Assembly: GCA_036785705.1 (NCBI GenBank)
Contig: JAWUZG010000056.1
Location: 8,743,001-8,807,000 of the forward strand
Direction: 5' to 3'
Origin: Acanthornis magna
Taxonomy: Eukaryota > Chordata > Aves > Passeriformes > Acanthizidae
Length of the DNA stretch: 64,000 nucleotides
Part shown: positions 36,803 to 49,072 of the stretch, in pieces
Numbering within the stretch: position 1 is the stretch's first letter
Layout: each line of letters opens with the position of its first letter
The notes under the pieces: model-generated
What the model saw: the letters and a program-made list of their open reading frames with translations, nothing else
Told to the model about the DNA's origin: nothing
Database searches by the model: none
Made by a program: the position numbers and the translations under genes

Positions 36803-37152
36803 GAGATCTAAAGGGCCTCGAGCTCCAGGAACACCAGGGCTGGAAAGGGCCTGCCAAGGCAAACGCGGCAAGGCTCCATCATGCCTGCTCCCACACCTTT
36901 CTGATCTGGACACCCCACATGGCTGGGCACCTCAGCCCCTGCCACCAGCTGCCATTTGGCCTAGAGTTAGGGTTGAGAGACCTAAAGAGACTCGAGCTCT
37001 GGGAACACTGGGGCTGGAAAGGGCCTGCCAAGGCCATCGCAGCAGTGCCCTAACACTGCTGCTCCCACACCTTTCTGATAGGGAAAACCAAGGTACTGGG
37101 CTCGGGTAATTAACTAGGCTAGGGTTAGGGTTACGCCTAGGGTTAGGGTTAG
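36803..37152 (+). repeat. Chimeric monomer: C'-type body with L tail
   Basis: The monomer starts like those that normally end in C' (CCCCACATGGCTGGGC, GAGACCTAAAGAG, GTGCCCTAACACTGC) but then reads AACCAAGGTACTGGG and an L linker. Elsewhere GTGCCCTAACACTGC is followed by CCCAGGCATTGGGC or a one-base variant of it, and a C linker. The switch lies in about 37055-37089. Confidence 0.72.
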
Positions 37153-38904
37153 GAGATCTAAAGGGCCTCGAGCTCCAGGAACACCAGGGCTGGAAAGGGC
37201 CTGCCAAGGCAAACGCGGCAAGGCCCCACCATGCCTGCTCCCACACCTTTCTGATCTGGACACCCCACATGGGTGGGCACCTCAGCCCCTGCCACCAGCT
37301 GCCATTTGGCCTAGAGTTAGGGTTGAGAGATCTAAAGACCCTCGAGCTCTGGGAACACTGGGGCTGGAAAGGGCCTGCCAAGGCCATTGCAACAGTGCCC
37401 CAACATTGCTGCTCCTCCGTCTTTCTGATAGGAAAAACCCAGGCATTGGGCTTGGGTAAATAACTAGGTGTAGGGGAGGGTTATGCCTAGGCTTAGCATT
37501 AGGAGATCTAAAGGGCCTCGAGCTCCGGGAACACCAAAGCAGGAAAGGGCCTGCCAAGGCAAACGCGGCAAGGCCCCATCATGGCTGCTCCCACACCTTT
37601 CTGATCTGGACACGCCACAGGGTTGGGCACCTGGGCCCCTGCCTCCAGCTGCCATTTGGCCTAGAGTTAGGGTTGAGAGATCTAAAGAGACTCGAGCTCC
37701 TGGAACACTGGGGCTGGAAAGGGCCTGCCAAGGCCATCGCAGCAGTGCCCCAGCATTGCTGCTCCTCCATCTTTCTGATAGGGAAAACTTAGGTACTGGG
37801 CTTGGGTAATTAACTAGGCTAGGGTTAGGGTTACGCCTAGGGTTAGGCTTAGGAGATCTAAAGGGCCTCGAGCTCCAGGAACACCAGGGCTGGAAAGGGC
37901 CTGCCAAGGCAAACGCGGCAAGGCCCCATCATGGCTGCTCCCACACCTTTCTGATCTGGACACGCCACAGGGTTCGGCACCTCGGCCCCTGCCACCAGCT
38001 GCCATTTGGCCTAGTGTTAGGGTTGAGAGATCTAAAGAGACTCGAGCTCCTGGAACACTGGGGCTGGAAAGGGCCTGCCAAGACCATCGCAGCAGTGCCC
38101 CAACACTGCTGCTCCCACACCTTTCTGATAGGGAAAACCCAGGCATTGGGCTTGGGTAAATAACTAGGTGTAGGGGTAGGGTTATGCCTAGGCTTAGCAT
38201 TAGGAGATCTAAAGGGCCTCGAGCTCCAGGAACACCAAAGCTGGAAAGGGCCTGCCAAGGCAAACGCGGCAAGACCCCATCATGGCTGCTCCCACACCTT
38301 TCTGATCTGGACACCCCACATGGGTGGGCACCTCGGCCCCGGCCACCAGCTGCCATTTGGCCTAGAGTTAGGGTTGAGAGATTTAAAGAGTTACAAGCTC
38401 TGGGAACACTGGGGCTGGAAAGGGCCTGCCAAGGCCATTGCAACAGTGCCCCAACATTGCTGCTCCTCCATCTTTCTGATAGGGAAAACCTAGGTACTGG
38501 GCTAAGGGAAATTAACTAGGCTAGGGTTAGGGTTACGCCTAGGGTTAGGCTTAGGAGATCTAAAGGGCCTCGAGCTCCAGGAACACCAGGGCTGGAAAGG
38601 GCCTGCCAAGGCAAACGCGGCAAGGCCCCATCATGGCTGCTCCCACACCTTTCTGATCTGGACACGCCACAGGGTTGGGCACCTCGGCCCCTGCCACCAG
38701 CTGCCATTTGGCCTAGTGTTAGGGTTGAGAGATCTAAAGAGACTCGAGCTCCTGGAACACTGGGGCTGGAAAGGGCCTGCCAAGGCCATCGCAGCAGTGC
38801 CCCAGCATTGCTGCTCCTCCATCTTTCTGATAGGGAAAACTTAGGTACTGGGCTTGGGTAATTAACTAGGCTAGGGTTAGGGTTACGCCTAGGGTTAGGC
38901 TTAG
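37153..38904 (+). repeat. Five-monomer repeat with 1-bp deletion and chimeric last monomer
   Basis: m1 (marker at 37417) lacks one T in its C linker (GTGTAGGGGAGGG near 37471). m1 also has CCCCACCATGCC near 37226. m2-m4 are standard. The last monomer (38555-38904) begins as m5 (CACCTCGGCCCC, CTAGTGTTAGGG) and finishes as m2 (CAGCATTGCTG, AACTTAGGTACTGGG, GGTTAGGCTTAGG); the switch lies between about 38716 and 38803. Confidence 0.8.
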
Positions 38905-39956
38905 GAGATCTAAAGGGCCTCGAGCTCCAGGAACACCAGGGCTGGAAAGGGCCTGCCAAGGCAAACGCGGCAAGGCCCCATCATGGCTGCTCCCACACCT
39001 TTCTGATCTGGACACGCCACAGGGTTCGGCACCTCAGCCCCTGCCACCAGCTGCCATTTGGCCTAGTGTTAGGGTTGAGAGATCTAAAGAGACTCGAGCT
39101 CCTGGAACACTGGGGCTGGAAAGGGCCTGCCAAGACCATCGCAGCAGTGCCCCAACACTGCTGCTCCCACACCTTTCTGATAGGGAAAACCCAGGCATTG
39201 GGCTTGGGTAAATAACTAGGTGTAGGGGTAGGGTTATGCCTAGGCTTAGCATTAGGAGATCTAAAGGGCCTCGAGCTCCAGGAACACCAAAGCTGGAAAG
39301 GGCCTGCCAAGGCAAACGCGGCAAGACCCCATCATGGCTGCTCCCACACCTTTCTGATCTGGACACCCCACATGGGTGGGCACCTCGGCCCCGGCCACCA
39401 GCTGCCATTTGGCCTAGAGTTAGGGTTGAGAGATTTAAAGAGTTACAAGCTCTGGGAACACTGGGGCTGGAAAGGGCCTGCCAAGGCCATTGCAACAGTG
39501 CCCCAACATTGCTGCTCCTCCATCTTTCTGATAGGGAAAACCTAGGTACTGGGCTAAGGGAAATTAACTAGGCTAGGGTTAGGGTTACACCTAGGGTTAG
39601 GGTTAGGAGATCTAAAGGGCCTCGAGCTCCAGGAACACCAGGGCTGGAAAGGGCCTGCCAAGGCAAACGCGGCAAGGCCCCATCATGGCTGCTCCCACAC
39701 CTTTCTGATCTGGACACGCCACAGGGTTGGGCACCTCGGCCCCTGCCACCAGCTGCCATTTGGCCTAGTGTTAGGGTTGAGAGATCTAAAGAGACTCGAG
39801 CTCCTGGAACACTGGGGCTGGAAAGGGCCTGCCAAGGCCATCGCAGCAGTGCCCCAACATTGCTGCTCCTCCATCTGTCTGATAGGGAAAACCTAGGTAC
39901 TGGGCTCGGGTAATTAACTAGGCTAGGGTTAGGGTTACGCCTAGGGTTAGGGTTAG
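38905..39956 (+). repeat. Partial higher-order repeat m3-m4-m5
   Basis: Because the preceding monomer ends as m2, the order continues with m3, m4 and m5. The pair of repeats 37153-39956 therefore equals two five-monomer units minus two monomers. m3 has CACCTCAGCCCC where CACCTCGGCCCC is usual. m5 has TCTGTCTGATAGGG and AACCTAGG. Confidence 0.78.
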
Positions 39957-41709
39957 GAGATCTAAAGGGCCTCGAGCTCCAGGAACACCAGGGCTGGAAA
40001 GGGCCTGCCAAGGCAAACGCGGCAAGGCTCCATCATGCCTGCTCCCACACCTTTCTGATCTGGACACCCCACATGGGTGGGCACCTCAGCCCCTGCCACC
40101 AGCTGCCATTTGGCCTAGAGTTAGGGTTGAGAGATCTAAAGACCCTCGAGCTCTGGGAACACTGGGGCTGGAAAGGGCCTGCCAAGGCCATTGCAACAGT
40201 GCCCCAACATTGCTGCTCCTCCGTCTTTCTGATAGGAAAAACCCAGGCATTGGGCTTGGGTAAATAACTAGGTGTAGGGGTAGGGTTATGCCTAGGCTTA
40301 GCATTAGGAGATCTAAAGGGCCTCGAGCTCCGGGAACACCAAAGCAGGAAAGGGCCTGCCAAGGCAAACGCGGCAAGGCCCCATCATGGCTGCTCCCACA
40401 CCTTTCTGATCTGGACACGCCACAGGGTTGGGCACCTGGGCCCCTGCCTCCAGCTGCCATTTGGCCTAGAGTTAGGGTTGAGAGATCTAAAGAGACTCGA
40501 GCTCCTGGAACACTGGGGCTGGAAAGGGCCTGCCAAGGCCATCGCAGCAGTGCCCCAGCATTGCTGCTCCTCCATCTTTCTGATAGGGAAAACTTAGGTA
40601 CTGGGCTTGGGTAATTAACTAGGCTAGGGTTAGGGTTACGCCTAGGGTTAGGCTTAGGAGATCTAAAGGGCCTCGAGCTCCAGGAACACCAGGGCTGGAA
40701 AGGGCCTGCCAAGGCAAACGCGGCAAGGCCCCATCATGGCTGCTCCCACACCTTTCTGATCTGGACACGCCACAGGGTTCGGCACCTGGGCCCCTGCCAC
40801 CAGCTGCCATTTGGCCTAGTGTTAGGGTTGAGAGATCTAAAGAGACTCGAGCTCCTGGAACACTGGGGCTGGAAAGGGCCTGCCAAGACCATCGCAGCAG
40901 TGCCCCAACACTGCTGCTCCCACACCTTTCTGATAGGGAAAACCCAGGCATTGGGCTTGGGTAAATAACTAGGTGTAGGGGTAGGGTTATGCCTAGGCTT
41001 AGCATTAGGAGATCTAAAGGGCCTCGAGCTCCAGGAACACCAAAGCTGGAAAGGGCCTGCCAAGGCAAACGCGGCAAGACCCCATCATGGCTGCTCCCAC
41101 ACCTTTCTGATCTGGACACCCCACATGGGTGGGCACCTCGGCCCCGGCCACCAGCTGCCATTTGGCCTAGAGTTAGGGTTGAGAGATTTAAAGAGTTACA
41201 AGCTCTGGGAACACTGGGGCTGGAAAGGGCCTGCCAAGGCCATTGCAACAGTGCCCCAACATTGCTGCTCCTCCATCTTTCTGATAGGGAAAACCTAGGT
41301 ACTGGGCTAAGGGAAATTAACTAGGCTAGGGTTAGAGTTACACCTAGGGTTAGGGTTAGGAGATCTAAAGGGCCTCGAGCTCCAGGAACACCAGGGCTGG
41401 AAAGGGCCTGCCAAGGCAAACGCGGCAAGGCCCCATCATGGCTGCTCCCACACCTTTCTGATCTGGACACGCCACAGGGTTGGGCACCTCGGCCCCTGCC
41501 ACCAGCTGCCATTTGGCCTAGTGTTAGGGTTGAGAGATCTAAAGAGACTCGAGCTCCTGGAACACTGGGGCTGGAAAGGGCCTGTCAAGGCCATCGCAGC
41601 AGTGCCCCAACATTGCTGCTCCTCCATCTTTCTGATAGGGAAAACCAAGGTACTGGGCTCGGGTAATTAACTAGGCTAGGGTTAGGGTTACGCCTAGGGT
41701 TAGGGTTAG
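39957..41709 (+). repeat. Five-monomer higher-order repeat m1-m5
   Basis: Standard order, marker at 40221. m3 has GGGTTCGGCACCTGGGCC, mixing an m3 and an m2 variant. m5 begins after a linker with GGGTTAGAGTTACACC, a private change near 41335, and has CCTGTCAAGGCC near 41582. It corresponds to 23828-25580 at 16129 bp. Confidence 0.83.
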
Positions 41710-43462
41710 GAGATCTAAAGGGCCTCGAGCTCCAGGAACACCAGGGCTGGAAAGGGCCTGCCAAGGCAAACGCGGCAAGGCCCCATCATGCCTGCTCCCA
41801 CACCTTTCTGATCTGGACACCCCACATGGGTGGGCACCTCAGCCCCTGCCACCAGCTGCCATTTGGCCTAGAGTTAGGGTTGAGAGATCTAAAGACCCTC
41901 GAGCTCTGGGAACACTGGGGCTGGAAAGGGCCTGCCAAGGCCATTGCAACAGTGCCCCAACATTGCTGCTCCTCCGTCTTTCTGATAGGAAAAACCCAGG
42001 CATTGGGCTTGGGTAAATAACTAGGTGTAGGGGTAGGGTTATGCCTAGGCTTAGCATTAGGAGATCTAAAGGGCCTCAAGCTCCGGGAACACCAAAGCAG
42101 GAAAGGGCCTGCCAAGGCAAACGCGGCAAGGCCCCATCATGGCTGCTCCCACACCTTTCTGATCTGGACACGCCACAGGGTTGGGCACCTGGGCCCCTGC
42201 CTCCAGCTGCCATTTGGCCTAGAGTTAGGGTTGAGAGATCTAAAGAGACTCGAGCTCCTGGAACACTGGGGCTGGAAAGGGCCTGCCAAGGCCATCGCAG
42301 CAGTGCCCCAGCATTGCTGCTCCTCCATCTTTCTGATAGGGAAAACTTAGGTACTGGGCTTGGGTAATTAACTAGGCTAGGGTTAGGGTTACGCCTAGGG
42401 TTAGGCTTAGGAGATCTAAAGGGCCTCGAGCTCCAGGAACACCAGGGCTGGAAAGGGCCTGCCAAGGCAAACGCGGCAAGGCCCCATCATGGCTGCTCCC
42501 ACACCTTTCTGATCTGGACACGCCACAGGGTTCGGCACCTCGGCCCCTGCCACCAGCTGCCATTTGGCCTAGTGTTAGGGTTGAGAGATCTAAAGAGACT
42601 CGAGCTCCTGGAACACTGGGGCTGGAAAGGGCCTGCCAAGACCATCGCAGCAGTGCCCCAACACTGCTGCTCCCACACCTTTCTGATAGGGAAAACCCAG
42701 GCATTGGGCTTGGGTAAATAACTAGGTGTAGGGGTAGGGTTATGCCTAGGCTTAGCATTAGGAGATCTAAAGGGCCTCGAGCTCCAGGAACACCAAAGCT
42801 GGAAAGGGCCTGCCAAGGCAAACGCGGCAAGACCCCATCATGGCTGCTCCCACACCTTTCTGATCTGGACACCCCACATGGGTGGGCACCTCGGCCCCGG
42901 CCACCAGCTGCCATTTGGCCTAGAGTTAGGGTTGAGAGATTTAAAGAGTTACAAGCTCTGGGAACACTGGGGCTGGAAAGGGCCTGCCAAGGCCATTGCA
43001 ACAGTGCCCCAACATTGCTGCTCCTCCATCTTTCTGATAGGGAAAACCTAGGTACTGGGCTAAGGGAAATTAACTAGGCTAGGGTTAGGGTTACACCTAG
43101 GGTTAGGGTTAGGAGATCTAAAGGGCCTCGAGCTCCAGGAACACCAGGGCTGGAAAGGGCCTGCCAAGGCAAACGCGGCAAGGCCCCATCATGGCTGCTC
43201 CCACACCTTTCTGATCTGGACACGCCACAGGGTTGGGCACCTCGGCCCCTGCCACCAGCTGCCATTTGGCCTAGTGTTAGGGTTGAGAGATCTAAAGAGA
43301 CTCGAGCTCCTGGAACACTGGGGCTGGAAAGGGCCTGCCAAGGCCATCGCAGCAGTGCCCCAACATTGCTGCTCCTCCATCTTTCTGATAGGGAAAAACA
43401 AGGTACTGGGCTCGGGTAATTAACTAGGCTAGGGTTAGGGTTACGCCTAGGGTTAGGGTTAG
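41710..43462 (+). repeat. Five-monomer higher-order repeat m1-m5
   Basis: Standard order, marker at 41974. m2 has GGGCCTCAAGCTCCGGG, which destroys its XhoI and SacI overlap. m5 has GGGAAAAACAAGG near 43391, shared with the copy 16129 bp to the left. Confidence 0.83.
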
Positions 43463-45215
43463 GAGATCTAAAGGGCCTCGAGCTCCAGGAACACCAGGGC
43501 TGGAAAGGGCCTGCCAAGGCAAACGCGGCAAGGCCCCATCATGCCTGCTCCCACACCTTTCTGATCTGGACACCCCACATGGGTGGGCACCTCAGCCCCT
43601 GCCACCAGCTGCCATTTGGCCTAGAGTTAGGGTTGAGAGATCTAAAGACCCTCGAGCTCTGGGAACACTGGGGCTGGAAAGGGCCTGCCAAGGCCATTGC
43701 AACAGTGCCCCAACATTGCTGCTCCTCCGTCTTTCTGATAGGAAAAACCCAGGCATTGGGCTTGGGTAAATAACTAGGTGTAGGGGTAGGGTTATGCCTA
43801 GGCTTAGCATTAGGAGATCTAAAGGGCCTCGAGCTCCGGGAACACCAAAGCAGGAAAGGGCCTGCCAAGGCAAACGCGGCAAGGCCCCATCATGGCTGCT
43901 CCCACACCTTTCTGATCTGGACACGCCACAGGGTTGGGCACCTGGGCCCCTGCCTCCAGCTGCCATTTGGCCTAGAGTTAGGGTTGAGAGATCTAAAGAG
44001 ACTCGAGCTCCTGGAACACTGGGGCTGGAAAGGGCCTGCCAAGGCCATCGCAGCAGTGCCCCAGCATTGCTGCTCCTCCATCTTTCTGATAGGGAAAACT
44101 TAGGTACTGGGCTTGGGTAATTAACTAGGCTAGGGTTAGGGTTACGCCTAGGGTTAGGCTTAGGAGATCTAAAGGGCCTCGAGCTCCAGGAACACCAGGG
44201 CTGGAAAGGGCCTGCCAAGGCAAACGCGGCAAGGCCCCATCATGGCTGCTCCCACACCTTTCTGATCTGGACACGCCACAGGGTTCGGCACCTCGGCCCC
44301 TGCCACCAGCTGCCATTTGGCCTAGTGTTAGGGTTGAGAGATCTAAAGAGACTCGAGCTCCTGGAACACTGGGGCTGGAAAGGGCCTGCCAAGACCATCG
44401 CAGCAGTGCCCCAACACTGCTGCTCCCACACCTTTCTGATAGGGAAAACCCAGGCATTGGGCTTGGGTAAATAACTAGGTGTAGGGGTAGGGTTATGCCT
44501 AGGCTTAGCATTAGGAGATCTAAAGGGCCTCGAGCTCCAGGAACACCAAAGCTGGAAAGGGCCTGCCAAGGCAAACGCGGCAAGACCCCATCATGGCTGC
44601 TCCCACACCTTTCTGATCTGGACACCCCACATGGGTGGGCACCTCGGCCCCGGCCACCAGCTGCCATTTGGCCTAGAGTTAGGGTTGAGAGATTTAAAGA
44701 GTTACAAGCTCTGGGAACACTGGGGCTGGAAAGGGCCTGCCAAGGCCATTGCAACAGTGCCCCAACATTGCTGCTCCTCCATCTTTCTGATAGGGAAAAC
44801 CTAGGTACTGGGCTAAGGGAAATTAACTAGGCTAGGGTTAGGGTTACACCTAGGGTTAGGGTTAGGAGATCTAAAGGGCCTCGAGCTCCAGGAACACCAG
44901 GGCTGGAAAGGGCCTGCCAAGGCAAACGCGGCAAGGCCCCATCATGGCTGCTCCCACACCTTTCTGATCTGGACACGCCACAGGGTTGGGCACCTCGGCC
45001 CCTGCCACCAGCTGCCATTTGGCCTAGTGTTAGGGTTGAGAGATCTAAAGAGACTCGAGCTCCTGGAACACTGGGGCTGGAAAGGGCCTGCCAAGGCCAT
45101 CGCAGCAGTGCCCCAACATTGCTGCTCCTCCATCTGTCTGATAGGGAAAACCTAGGTACTGGGCTCGGGTAATTAACTAGGCTAGGGTTAGGGTTACGCC
45201 TAGGGTTAGGGTTAG
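43463..45215 (+). repeat. Five-monomer higher-order repeat m1-m5
   Basis: Standard order, marker at 43727. m5 has TCTGTCTGATAGGG and AACCTAGG, as in the equivalent m5 at 28737-29086, and leads into the second C-rich block, exactly as in the left copy. Confidence 0.83.
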
Positions 45216-47320
45216 GAGATCTAAAGGGCCTCGAGCTCCAGGAACACCAAAGATGGAAAGGGCCTGCCAAGGCAAACTCGGCAAAGCCCCAACATGGCTG
45301 CTCCCACACCTTTCTGATCTGGACACGCCACATGGATGGGCACCTCGGCCCCTGCCACCAGCTGCCATTTGGCCTAGAGTTAGGGTTGAGAGATCTAAAG
45401 ACCCTCGAGCTCTAGGAACACTGGGGCTGGAAAGGGCCTGCCAAGGCCATCGCAGCAGTGCCCCAACACTGCTGCTCCCACACCTTTCTGATAGGGAAAA
45501 CCCAGGCATTGGGCTTGGATAAATAACTAGGTGTAGGGGTAGGGTTATGCCAAGGCTTAGCATTAGGAGATGTAAAGGGCCTCGAGCTCCAGGAACACCA
45601 GGGCTGGAAAGGGCCTGCCAAGGCAAACGCGGCAAGGCCCCATCATGGCTGCTCCCACACCTTTCTGATCTGGACACGCCACAGGGTTGGGCACCTCGGC
45701 CCCTGCCACCAGCTGCCATTTGGCCTAGTGTTAGGGTTGAGAGATCTAAAGAGACTCGAGCTCCTGGAACACTGGGGCTGGAAAGGGCCTGCCAAGGCCA
45801 TCGCAGCAGTGCCCCAACACTGCTGCTCCCACACCTTTCTGATAGGGAAAACCCAGGCATTGGGCTTGGGTAAATAACTAGGTGTAGGCGTAGGAGTATG
45901 CCTAGGCTTAGCATTAGGAGATCTAAAGGGCTTCGAGCTCCAGGAACACCAAAGCTGGAAAGGGCCTGCCAAGGCAAACGCGGCAAGGCCCCATCATGGC
46001 TACTCCCACACCTTTCTGATCTGGACACGCCACATGGATGGGCACCTCGGCCCCTGCCACCAGCTGCCATTTGGCCTAGAGTTAGGGTTGAGAGATCTAA
46101 AGACCCTCGAGCTCTAGGAACACTGGGGCTGGAAAGGGCCTGCCAAGGCCATCGCAGCAGTGCCCCAACACTGCTGCTCCCACACCTTTCTGATAGGGAA
46201 AACCCAGGCATTGGGCTTGGATAAATAACTAGGTGTAGGGGTAGGGTTATGCCAAGGCTTAGCATTAGGAGATCTAAAGGGCCTCGAGCTCCAGGAACAC
46301 CAGGGCTGGAAAGGGCCTGCCAAGGCAAACGCGGCAAGGCCCCATCATGGCTGCTCCCACACCTTTCTGATCTGGACACGCCACAGGGTTGGGCACCTCG
46401 GCCCCTGCCACCAGCTGCCATTTGGCCTAGTGTTAGGGTTGAGAGATCTAAAGACACTCGAGCTCCTGGAACACTGGGGCTGGAAAGGGCCTGCCAAGGC
46501 CATCGCAGCAGTGCCCCAACACTGCTGCTCCCACACCTTTCTGATAGGGAAAACCCAGGCATTGGGCTTGGGTAAATAACTAGGTGTAGGCGTAGGAGTA
46601 TGCCTAGGCTTAGCATTAGGAGATCTAAAGGGCTTCGAGCTCCAGGAACACCAAAGCTGGAAAGGGCCTGCCAAGGCAAACGCGGCAAGGCCCCATCATG
46701 GCTGCTCCCACACCTTTCTGATCTGGACACGCCACAGGGTTGGGCACCTCGGCCCCTGCCACCAGCTGCCATTTGGCCTAGTGTTAGGGTTGAGAGATCT
46801 AAAGAGACTCGAGCTCCTGGAACACTGGGGCTGGAAAGGGCCTGCCAAGGCCATCGCAGCAGTGCCCCAACACTGCTGCTCCCACACCTTTCTGATAGGG
46901 AAAACCCAGGCATTGGGCTTGGGTAAATAACTAGGTGTAGGGGTAGGGTTATGCCTAGGCTTAGCATTAGGAGATCTAAAGGGCCTCGAGCTCCAGGAAC
47001 ACCAGGGCTGGAAAGGGCCTGCCAAGGCAAACGCGGCAAGGCCCCATCATGGCTGCTCCCACACCTTTCTGATCTGGACACGCCACAGGGTTGGGCACCT
47101 CGGCCCCTGCCACCAGCTGCCATTTGGCCTAGTGTTAGGGTTGAGAGATCTAAAGAGACTCGAGCTCCTGGAACACTGGGGCTGGAAAGGGCCTGCCAAG
47201 GCCATCGCAGCAGTGCCCCAACATTGCTGCTCCTCCATCTTTCTGATAGGGATAAACAAGGTACTGGGCTCGGGTAATTAACTAGGCTAGGGTTAGGGTT
47301 ACGCCTAGGGTTAGGGTTAG
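45216..47320 (+). repeat. C-rich block, second copy (6 monomers)
   Basis: Same order C'-C2-C'-C2-C-L as 29087-31191, including CCAAAGATGGAAAGGG at its start and GATGTAAAGGGCC near 45569. Differences noticed include GATAAACAAGG near 47250 (GAAAACCAAGG in the other copy), CATGGCTGCTCCCACACC against CATGCCTGCTCCCACAAC, and CTGGGGCTGG against CTGCGGCTGG. The minus strand is again open for 732 codons (45177-47375) for the same trivial reason. Confidence 0.82.
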
Positions 47321-49072
47321 GAGATCTAAAGGGCCTCGAGCTCCAGGAACACCAGGGCTGGAAAGGGCCTGCCAAGGCAAACGCGGCAAGACCCCATCAT
47401 GGCTGCTCTCACACCTTTCTGATCTGGACACCCCACATGGGTGGGCACCTCGGCCCCGGCCACCAGCTGCCATTTGGCCTAGAGTTAGGGTTGAGAGATT
47501 TAAAGAGTTACAAGCTCCGGGAACACTGGGGCTGGAAAGGGCCTGCCAAGGACATCGCAACAGTGCCCCAACATTGCTGCTCCTCCATCTTTCTGATAGG
47601 GAAAACCTAGGTACTGGGCTCGGGTAATTAACTAGGCTGGGGTTAGGGTTACGACTAGGGTTAGGGTTAGGAGATCTAAAGGGCCTCGAGCTCCAGGAAC
47701 ACCAGGGCTGGAAAGGGCCTGCCAAGGCAAACGCGGCAAGGCTCCATCATGCCTGCTCCCACACCTTTCTGATCTGGACACCCCACATGGCTGGGCACCT
47801 CAGCCCCTGCCACCAGCTGCCATTTGGCCTAGAGTTAGGGTTGAGAGACCTAAAGAGACTCGAGCTCTGGGAACACTGGGGCTGGAAAGGGCCTGCCAAG
47901 GCCATCGCAGCAGTGCCCCAACACTGCTGCTCCCACACCTTTCTGATAGGGAAAAGCCAGGCATTGGGCTTGGGTAAATAACTAGGTGTAGGGGTAGGGT
48001 TATGCCAAGGCTTAGCATTAGGAGATCTAAAGGGCCTCGAGCTCCAGGAACACCAGGGCTGGAAAGGGCCTGCCAAGGCAAACGCGGCAAGGCCCCATCA
48101 TGGCTGCTCCCACACCTTTCTGATCTGGACACGCCACAGGGTTGGGCACCTCGGCCCCTGCCACCAGCTGCCATTTGGCCTAGTGTTAGGGTTGAGAGAT
48201 CTAAAGAGACTCGAGCTCCTGGAACACTGGGGCTGGAAAGGGCCTGCCAAGGCCATCGCAACAGTGCCCCAACATTGCTGCTCCTCCATCTTTCTGATAG
48301 GGAAAACCTAGGTACTGGGCTCGGGTAATTAACTAGGCTAGGGTTAGGGTTACGCCTAGGGTTAGGGTTAGGAGATCTAAAGGGCCTCGAGCTCCAGGAA
48401 CACCAGGGCTGGAAAGGGCCTGCCAAGGCAAACGCGGCAAGGCTCCATCATGCCTGCTCCCACACCTTTCTGATCTGGACACCCCACATGGCTGGGCACC
48501 TCAGCCCCTGCCACCAGCTGCCATTTGGCCTAGAGTTAGGGTTGAGAGACCTAAAGAGACTCGAGCTCTGGGAACACTGGGGCTGGAAAGGGCCTGCCAA
48601 GGCCATCGCAGCAGTGCCCTAACACTGCTGCTCCCACACCTTTCTGATAGGGAAAACCCAGGCATTGGGCTTGGGTAAATAACTAGGTGTAGGGGTAGGG
48701 TTATGCCAAGGCTTAGCATTAGGAGATCTAAAGGGCCTCGAGCTCCAGGAACACCAGGGCTGGAAAGGGCCTGCCAAGGCAAACGCGGCAAGGCCCCATC
48801 ATGGCTGCTCCCACACCTTTCTGATCTGGACACGCCACAGGGTTGGGCACCTCGGCCCCTGCCACCAGCTGCCATTTGGCCTAGTGTTAGGGTTGAGAGA
48901 TCTAAAGAGACTCGAGCTCCTGGAACACTGGGGCTGGAAAGGGCCTGCCAAGGCCATCGCAGCAGTGCCCCAACATTGCCGCTCCTCCATCTTTCTGATA
49001 GGGAAAACCAAGGTACTGGGCTCGGGTAATTAACTAGGCTAGGGTTAGGGTTACGCCTAGGGTTAGGCTTAG
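47321..49072 (+). repeat. L-C'-L-C'-L filler (5 monomers)
   Basis: The first monomer has ACGACTAGGG and GGCTGGGGTTAGGG. Compared with 31192-32242 two monomers (701 bp) are extra here, so the offset between the two long copies changes from 16129 to 16830 bp inside this segment. The last monomer has CATTGCCGCTCC, as at 31893-32242. Confidence 0.75.
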
